Source: Hypericibacter adhaerens | Lineage (GTDB): Bacteria > Pseudomonadota > Alphaproteobacteria > Dongiales > Dongiaceae | Direction: 5' to 3' | NCBI RefSeq assembly: GCF_008728835.1 | Contig: NZ_CP042582.1 | Span: 1,736,001-1,800,000, forward strand | DNA length: 64,000 nt | Shown: in pieces, positions 59,573-64,000 of the stretch | Layout: every line of letters starts with the position of its first letter | How positions within the stretch are numbered: the stretch's first letter is position 1 | The notes under the pieces: generated by a model | The model's database searches: none | Seen by the model: only the letters and a program-made list of their open reading frames with translations | Told to the model about the DNA's origin: nothing | Position numbers and translations under genes: made by a program

Positions 59573-62014
59573 ATGGCTCTGCCCTCCCACGCCCGGGCCG
59601 TCATCATCGGCGGCGGCATCATCGGCTGCTCCGTCGCCTATCACCTCACCAAGCATGGCTGGAAAGACGTCGTGCTGCTGGAGCGCAAGAAGCTCACCAG
59701 CGGCACCACCTGGCATGCGGCGGGGCTGGTGCGCGGCATGCTCTATAGCGGCAACCTGACCCGGCTCGCGCGCTACTCGATCGAGCTCTATCGCAAGCTC
59801 GAGAAGGAGACCGGCCAGGCCACGGGGCTGAAGCAGAACGGCTCCATCTCGATCGCGACCAACGAGGAGCGCTGGGACGAGCTCCGGCGCGGTGCCTCGC
59901 TGGCCCATGCCTTCGGCGTCGATGCTGAGCCGATCACGCCCAAGCAGGTCGCCGAGAAATACCCGCTGATGAACACCTCGGACCTGCTGGGTGCCATCTT
60001 CTTTCCCAATGACGGGCAGTGCAACCCGGCCGACACCGCGATGGCGCTCGCCAAGGGTGCCCGCGTGGGCGGCGCCAGGATATTCGAGGACACCCGCGTC
60101 GCGGCGGTCCTAAAGCAGGACGGCCGCGTCACCGGCGTTCGCACCGAGGACGGGCACGAGATCAAATCCGACATCGTGGTGAACTGCGGCGGCATGTGGG
60201 CGCGCGAGATCGGCCTCATGGCCGGTGTCGGCGTGCCGCTTCATGCGGCCGAGCATTTCTATGTCGTGACCGAGCCGATGGACGTGCCGTCGAACCTTCC
60301 CGTGATGCGCGACATGGATGCCTGCGCCTATTACAAGGAGGATGCTGGCAAGCTCCTGATCGGCGCCTTCGAGCCGCACGCCAAGCCCTGGGGCATGAAC
60401 GGCATCCGCGCCGATTTCTGCTTCGACGAGCTGCCCGAGGATTTCGACCATTTCCAGCCGATCCTCGAGGGCGCGATCCATCGCGTGCCGAAGCTGGGCG
60501 AGACCGGCATCCGCAAGTTCTTCAACGGCCCGGAGAGCTTCTCGCCCGACCAGCGCTATCTGCTGGGCGAGGCGCCGGAGCTGAAGAACTTCTTCGTCGC
60601 CGCCGGCTTCAACTCGATCGGCATCCAGTCGGCCGGCGGTGCCGGCATGGCGCTCGCTTCCTGGATCGCCGAGGGCCATCCGCCCTTCGATCTCTGGGAC
60701 GTCGACATCCGCCGCATGATGCCGCACCAGAACCGCAAGACCTATCTCTATGACCGCGTCTCCGAGGCGCTGGGGCTGCTCTATGCGATGCATTGGCCCT
60801 ATCGCCAGTACGAGACCGCGCGCGGCATCCGCCGCACGCCGCTCTATCAGCGCCTGCAGGAGAACAATGCCTGCTTCGGCGATGTCGCCGGCTGGGAGCG
60901 GCCCAACTGGTTCGCGCCCAATGGTGTGGAGCCGAAATACAAATACAGCTTCAAGCGCCAGAACTGGTTCCCCCATTGCGCCGAGGAGGTGAAGGCGACG
61001 CGCGAGAAGGTCGGGCTCTACGACCAGTCGACCTTCGCCAAGTTCCTGGTGCGCGGGGCCGATGCCGAGGCGCAGCTCCAGCGCATCTGCGCTTCCGATG
61101 TCGGCGGTGCGCCGGGCCGCGCGGTCTATACCCAGTGGCTCAATGAGCGCGGCGGCATCGAGGCCGACCTCACCGTGACCCGCATCGCGGAGGATGCCTA
61201 CTGGATCGTCACGGCGGCGGTCACGGCGGTGCGCGACAAGCATTGGCTGATGCGCAATCTTGAGCCGGGCGCGCGCGTCACGGTCGACGACATCACCAAC
61301 GCCTACGCCGTCATCGGCGTGATGGGGCCGAATTCACGGGCCCTGCTGCAGCCTCTGACCGAGGCCGATCTCTCCAATGCCGGCTTCCCCTTCGGCGCCA
61401 GCAAGGAGATCAATATCGGCCATGCCACGGTGCGGGCGACCCGCATCTCCTATATGGGCGAGCTGGGTTGGGAGCTCTATGTGCCGACCGAGTTCGCGGT
61501 CGGCGTGTTCGACACCATTGTCGCCGCCGGCGGCCCGCACGGGCTCAAGCTCTGCGGCATGCATGCGATGGATGTCTGCCGCATCGAGAAGGCCTATCGC
61601 CACTGGGGCCACGACATCACCGACGAGGACACGCCGCTCGAGGCCGGCCTGGGCTTCGCCGTGGCCTGGGACAAGAACGTGAACTTCATCGGCCGGGACG
61701 CGCTTCTGAAGCAGAAAGGGCAGAAGCTGCCCAAGCGCCTGCTGCAGTTCGCGCTCGAGAACCCGGAACCGCTGCTCTATCACAACGAGCCGATCTACCG
61801 GAACGGCGAGCGGGTGGGACATACGAGCTCGGCCAACTACGGCCATCATCTCGGCCGCGCCATCGCCATGGGCTATGTGCATCACGAGGCGGGCGTCGAT
61901 GCGGACTGGGTGGCCTCGGGCAAATGGGAGATCGAGGTCGGTCTGAAGCGCGAGCCGGCACGGGCGAGCCTCAAGCCGATATACGACCCGACGAGCGGGC
62001 GGATGAAGGTGTAG
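59573..62014 (+). CDS. Dimethylglycine/sarcosine dehydrogenase-like flavoprotein with GcvT domain
   Basis: 813 residues, AGAAGGGG upstream. The N-terminal half (1-400) is a DAO-type FAD oxidoreductase with VIIGGGIIGCSVAYHL (10-25) and the SGTTWHAAGL motif, whose His48 is the usual site of covalent FAD in dimethylglycine and sarcosine dehydrogenases. The second half (about 420-810) is a GcvT-type folate-binding domain (MGPNSRALLQPL, YMGELGWELYVP, FIGRDALLKQKG). Such enzymes demethylate N-methyl amines and pass the one-carbon unit to tetrahydrofolate. Next to phosphonate genes and a trimethylamine-compound dioxygenase, an N-methylated aminophosphonate or a betaine are possible substrates (inference). 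Confidence 0.9.
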   Translation: MALPSHARAVIIGGGIIGCSVAYHLTKHGWKDVVLLERKKLTSGTTWHAAGLVRGMLYSGNLTRLARYSIELYRKLEKETGQATGLKQNGSISIATNEERWDELRRGASLAHAFGVDAEPITPKQVAEKYPLMNTSDLLGAIFFPNDGQCNPADTAMALAKGARVGGARIFEDTRVAAVLKQDGRVTGVRTEDGHEIKSDIVVNCGGMWAREIGLMAGVGVPLHAAEHFYVVTEPMDVPSNLPVMRDMDACAYYKEDAGKLLIGAFEPHAKPWGMNGIRADFCFDELPEDFDHFQPILEGAIHRVPKLGETGIRKFFNGPESFSPDQRYLLGEAPELKNFFVAAGFNSIGIQSAGGAGMALASWIAEGHPPFDLWDVDIRRMMPHQNRKTYLYDRVSEALGLLYAMHWPYRQYETARGIRRTPLYQRLQENNACFGDVAGWERPNWFAPNGVEPKYKYSFKRQNWFPHCAEEVKATREKVGLYDQSTFAKFLVRGADAEAQLQRICASDVGGAPGRAVYTQWLNERGGIEADLTVTRIAEDAYWIVTAAVTAVRDKHWLMRNLEPGARVTVDDITNAYAVIGVMGPNSRALLQPLTEADLSNAGFPFGASKEINIGHATVRATRISYMGELGWELYVPTEFAVGVFDTIVAAGGPHGLKLCGMHAMDVCRIEKAYRHWGHDITDEDTPLEAGLGFAVAWDKNVNFIGRDALLKQKGQKLPKRLLQFALENPEPLLYHNEPIYRNGERVGHTSSANYGHHLGRAIAMGYVHHEAGVDADWVASGKWEIEVGLKREPARASLKPIYDPTSGRMKV

Positions 62015-62026
62015 AGAGCGAGCGGC

Positions 62027-62050
62027 TCACCCCTCCCCCTAACCCCCTTG
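62027..62050. repeat. REP-like palindromic repeat, copy 3, left part
   Basis: CACCCCTCCCCCTAACCCCC followed by TTG is the left arm of a REP-like element cut by the IS110 element; its right part is at 63223-63302, where GGGGGTAGGGGGAGGG is the matching outer arm. Confidence 0.7.
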
Positions 62051-62080
62051 TATGAGCGAGATGTGAGAGCATGGAGCGTG

Positions 62081-62112
62081 GTCCGGGCCGGGGTGGCCAC
62101 CCCGGCCCGGAC
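62081..62112. repeat. Perfect 32-bp palindrome in IS110 left end
   Basis: A 16-base arm (GTCCGGGCCGGGGTGG) is followed directly by its exact reverse complement. As RNA it forms a very stable hairpin. It may be part of the bridge RNA or block outside transcription from entering the transposase gene. Confidence 0.85.
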
Positions 62113-62245
62113 TGTCGGTTGTCGGATCGACACCCTCGAAGTCTTCTGGACTGCGCGGGAGCGGGATCGCAGCCGACCCTTCATCGGACCCGGATGGTTG
62201 CAAGAACACCCTGGTTCGGATCAACGCAAGGTGGGGTCGACGAAG

Positions 62246-63205
62246 ATGAGCAAGTCTATCACGGAAACGGCGGGTATCGACGTGTCGAAGCGCAAGCTCG
62301 ATGTGGCGTTGGCCGCTGGGCCGGACCGGCTGCAGGCCAGCAACGATCCGGCGGGATACCAGCAGATCGAGAGCTGGCTGCGCGAGCATGGGGTCGAGCG
62401 GGTCGGGTTGGAGGCGAGCGGCCATTACGAGGCGGCGGTGGCGGCGCATCTTCGCCGGGTGGGGTTTTGCGTCGTGCTGCTCGATCCGGCTCAGGTGAAA
62501 GGCTTTCGGCGGTTCAAGAAGAAGCGAGCCAAGAACGACAAGATCGATGCTCGCCTGATCGCGGTGGCGACGGCGGACATGGAGCCCGACAGCATCCGCC
62601 CGGCGCCCGATGAACGTTTGGCGCCGTGGGCCGAGCATCTCACCCTGATCGAGCAGATCGGCGAGGATATCAGCCGGCTGAAGACCCGGCGCGATCGCTA
62701 CAGCCTGCCGGCGCACAAACGCTATCTCGAGACTGAGATCACCCGCCTGTCCAGGCGCCGCGACAGGGAAATCGTCCGGCTGCTGGCCAAGCTCCGCCGT
62801 CACCCCGACCTGGCTCTCAAGCTGGATCTGCTGGAGAGCATCCCCGGCCTGGGCCCGCTCACCGCCCTCAGCTTCGTCCTGCGCATGCCCGAGCTCGGCC
62901 GCATGACCCGTGCCGAGGCCGCCGCCCTGGTTGGTGTCGCTCCCTTCGACGATGAAAGTGGCGAGCATACCGGTGAGCGCCATATCGCCGGCGGCAGAAA
63001 ACGGCTCCGACGCAGCATCTACCAGGCCGCCTTCTCTGCCTCTCAGCGCTGGAACCCCATCCTCCTGGCCCTCTACAAGCGCCTTATCGCAAAGGGCAAG
63101 CACCACAAGGTCGCCACCGTCGCTTGCGCCAGGAAGCTAGTTGAGATCGCCAACGCTATCCTCGCCAGGGCTACTCCCTGGCAGGATAAAGCCGTCACTC
63201 CATGA
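62246..63205 (+). CDS. IS110-family transposase
   Basis: 319 residues from the ATG at 62246; the frame is open 66 codons further upstream, but MSKSITETAGIDVSK is the usual family start. The N-terminal RuvC-like DEDD residues are Asp12 (GIDVSKRKLD), Glu56 (GLEASGHYE), Asp98 and Asp101 (KNDKIDARL). A coiled-coil middle leads to the C-terminal Tnp domain (SIPGLGPLTALSF, LVGVAPFDDESGEHTG, GGRKRLRRSIYQAA) that carries the family's catalytic serine region. The gene looks intact, so the element may still be active. Confidence 0.92.
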   Translation: MSKSITETAGIDVSKRKLDVALAAGPDRLQASNDPAGYQQIESWLREHGVERVGLEASGHYEAAVAAHLRRVGFCVVLLDPAQVKGFRRFKKKRAKNDKIDARLIAVATADMEPDSIRPAPDERLAPWAEHLTLIEQIGEDISRLKTRRDRYSLPAHKRYLETEITRLSRRRDREIVRLLAKLRRHPDLALKLDLLESIPGLGPLTALSFVLRMPELGRMTRAEAAALVGVAPFDDESGEHTGERHIAGGRKRLRRSIYQAAFSASQRWNPILLALYKRLIAKGKHHKVATVACARKLVEIANAILARATPWQDKAVTP

Positions 63206-63222
63206 TCCCCGCACGATCATGG
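63200..63222. terminator. Hairpin at IS110 right end
   Basis: CCATGATC at 63200-63207 pairs with GATCATGG at 63215-63222 around CCCGCAC. It overlaps the transposase stop codon and ends exactly at the element's edge. No T tract, so it may be a recombination or RNA-end structure rather than a terminator. Confidence 0.5.
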
Positions 63223-63302
63223 TTGCTCCCGCAAGGGGAGGGGGCTGGAATGACAGACCTCTCGCCCCCTCCCTTCACGGGAGGGGGTAGGGGGAGGGAG
63301 GC
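63223..63302. repeat. REP-like palindromic repeat, copy 3, right part
   Basis: Contains GCTCCCGCAAGGGGAGGGGG, then CCCCCTCCC TTCAC GGGAGGGGG and the outer arm GGGGGTAGGGGGAGGGAGG. It continues the left part at 62027-62050 across the IS110 element. Confidence 0.7.
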
Positions 63303-63338
63303 CGCGAAACGGATGGCGAGCAGGAAAGGAAGGCGTTG

Positions 63339-64000
63339 ATGACCACGGTCCAGAATGCGGAAGTGAGCGGGCGGCGCGTCGCCGTGCGCTGGCAGGAGGG
63401 TGGGGCCGCCGAGTTTCCTTTCCTCTGGCTGCGCGACAATTGCCGCTGCCCGCAATGCCGGCATCCCGGCAACGGGCAGCGGCTGCTCGACACGCTCGAC
63501 ATCCCGGACGACATCGCGCCCAAAGCCGTCGCCGCCAGGGGCGACGCGGTCGAGATCGGCTGGTCGGACGGCCATGACAGCCGCTATGCCGCCGACTGGC
63601 TCAAGGCCCATGAGCTGAGCCCCCAGGCCCGCGCCCGGCGCCAACTGCATCACCGTCTCTGGGGCAACGAGATCGCCAACGATCTGCCGCGCGCCGACTG
63701 GAACGAGCTCGAGCGCTCGCCCGAGGCGGAGCGGGCCTTCCTCGCGCGCTATCACGAGTTCGGTTTCGGCCTGGTCGACAATGTGCCGGTCCGCAGCGGC
63801 ATGGTGGTCGAGGCCGGCAACCGCTTCGGCCATGTCCGCGTCACCAACTACGGCGCCTATTTCGACGTGAAGTCGATCCCCAATCCCAACAACCTCGCCT
63901 ACACCTCGGTCGGGCTGGGCGTTCACACCGACAATCCCTATCGCGATCCTTCGCCCGGCATCCAGCTCCTGCATTGCCTCGAGGCCGACGCGCCCGGCGG
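63339..64000 (+). CDS. Gamma-butyrobetaine-hydroxylase-like Fe/2OG dioxygenase (3' end outside window)
   Basis: The first 220 residues are seen, from the ATG at 63339 with AGGAAAGGAAGG upstream. The N-terminal domain has the zinc cluster CRCPQCRH (about 37-44) of the gamma-butyrobetaine hydroxylase family. The TauD-type catalytic domain follows, with the iron motif start HTDNPYRDP at about 197. The family hydroxylates trimethylammonium compounds: gamma-butyrobetaine, trimethyllysine, and 2-trimethylaminoethylphosphonate in the case of TmpA. The phosphonate genes nearby make a TmpA-like role attractive; a carnitine path is the alternative. The IS110 insertion separates it from the flavoprotein gene upstream. 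Confidence 0.88.
   Translation, partial: MTTVQNAEVSGRRVAVRWQEGGAAEFPFLWLRDNCRCPQCRHPGNGQRLLDTLDIPDDIAPKAVAARGDAVEIGWSDGHDSRYAADWLKAHELSPQARARRQLHHRLWGNEIANDLPRADWNELERSPEAERAFLARYHEFGFGLVDNVPVRSGMVVEAGNRFGHVRVTNYGAYFDVKSIPNPNNLAYTSVGLGVHTDNPYRDPSPGIQLLHCLEADAPG

Larger units (their letters stand above)
62048..63222 (+). mobile_element. IS110-family insertion sequence
   Basis: About 1175 bp with one transposase gene. TTG occurs at both edges (62048-62050 and 63223-63225). Removing the element leaves CCCCTTGC-TCCC-GCAAGGGG, a perfect hairpin, so the edges and the target are well supported. There are no clear terminal inverted repeats, as expected for IS110. About 195 bases lie between the left edge and the transposase start, the place where IS110-group elements encode their bridge RNA. 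Confidence 0.8.

Noticed and set aside
62039-63106. Minus-strand frame opposite the IS110 transposase
   Set aside because: Shadow of the transposase, which has the DEDD and Tnp-domain motifs.

Overview
The window is GC-rich DNA with proteobacterial gene organisation. The gene families (M17 aminopeptidase, GMC oxidoreductase, PhnW-PhnA-PhnY phosphonate pathway, CHASE2 adenylate cyclase, Tat-exported hydrolases, giant RTX proteins with alphaproteobacterial-style C-termini) point to an alphaproteobacterium, probably of the Rhodospirillales type. That placement is inferred from family content and composition, not from a marker gene.

Bases 1-37325 hold five tandem, same-strand giant RTX (hemolysin-type calcium-binding repeat) genes; the first is cut by the window edge and the other four encode about 2490-2610 residues each. 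Each complete gene has its own upstream region with a conserved two-part element, and the first four are followed by nearly the same intrinsic terminator, so they look like separate transcription units made by gene duplication. The complete proteins share an N-terminal module ending in a TAAG motif (as in LapG-cleaved adhesins), a conserved Cys-containing linker, and a long array of unusual 14/15-residue extended RTX repeats. A conserved junction motif then leads into classic nonapeptide RTX repeats and a C-terminal secretion-type domain. The fifth also carries a NIDO (nidogen-like) domain. Paralogues 2 and 3 share blocks of apparently identical DNA (about 2.9 kb and 1.15 kb), a sign of recent duplication or gene conversion. 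No type I secretion genes are visible in the window.

Bases 37500-41120 carry an M17 leucyl aminopeptidase, a GMC oxidoreductase and a small zinc-ribbon protein. Bases 41122-45641 (minus strand) carry a MacA/MacB-type adaptor and ABC transporter pair and an EamA-type exporter. Bases 45764-49134 (minus) form a four-gene set of exported proteins (isochorismatase-like hydrolase, DUF6130-like protein, two alpha/beta hydrolases), divergent from a LysR regulator at 49279. Bases 50264-54133 (minus) hold a secreted FecR-like beta-rich protein, a CHASE2-adenylate cyclase and a Tat-exported M48 protease.

Bases 54416-64000 hold a phosphonate locus: a LysR regulator divergent from phnW-phnA-phnY (2-aminoethylphosphonate to acetate via phosphonoacetate), then a dimethylglycine dehydrogenase/GcvT-type flavoprotein and a truncated gamma-butyrobetaine-hydroxylase-like dioxygenase. 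The last two are separated by an IS110-family element inserted in the stem of a REP-like palindrome; the empty site can be reconstructed as a perfect hairpin. Two more copies of this palindromic repeat family lie at 39080-39172 and 59370-59460.
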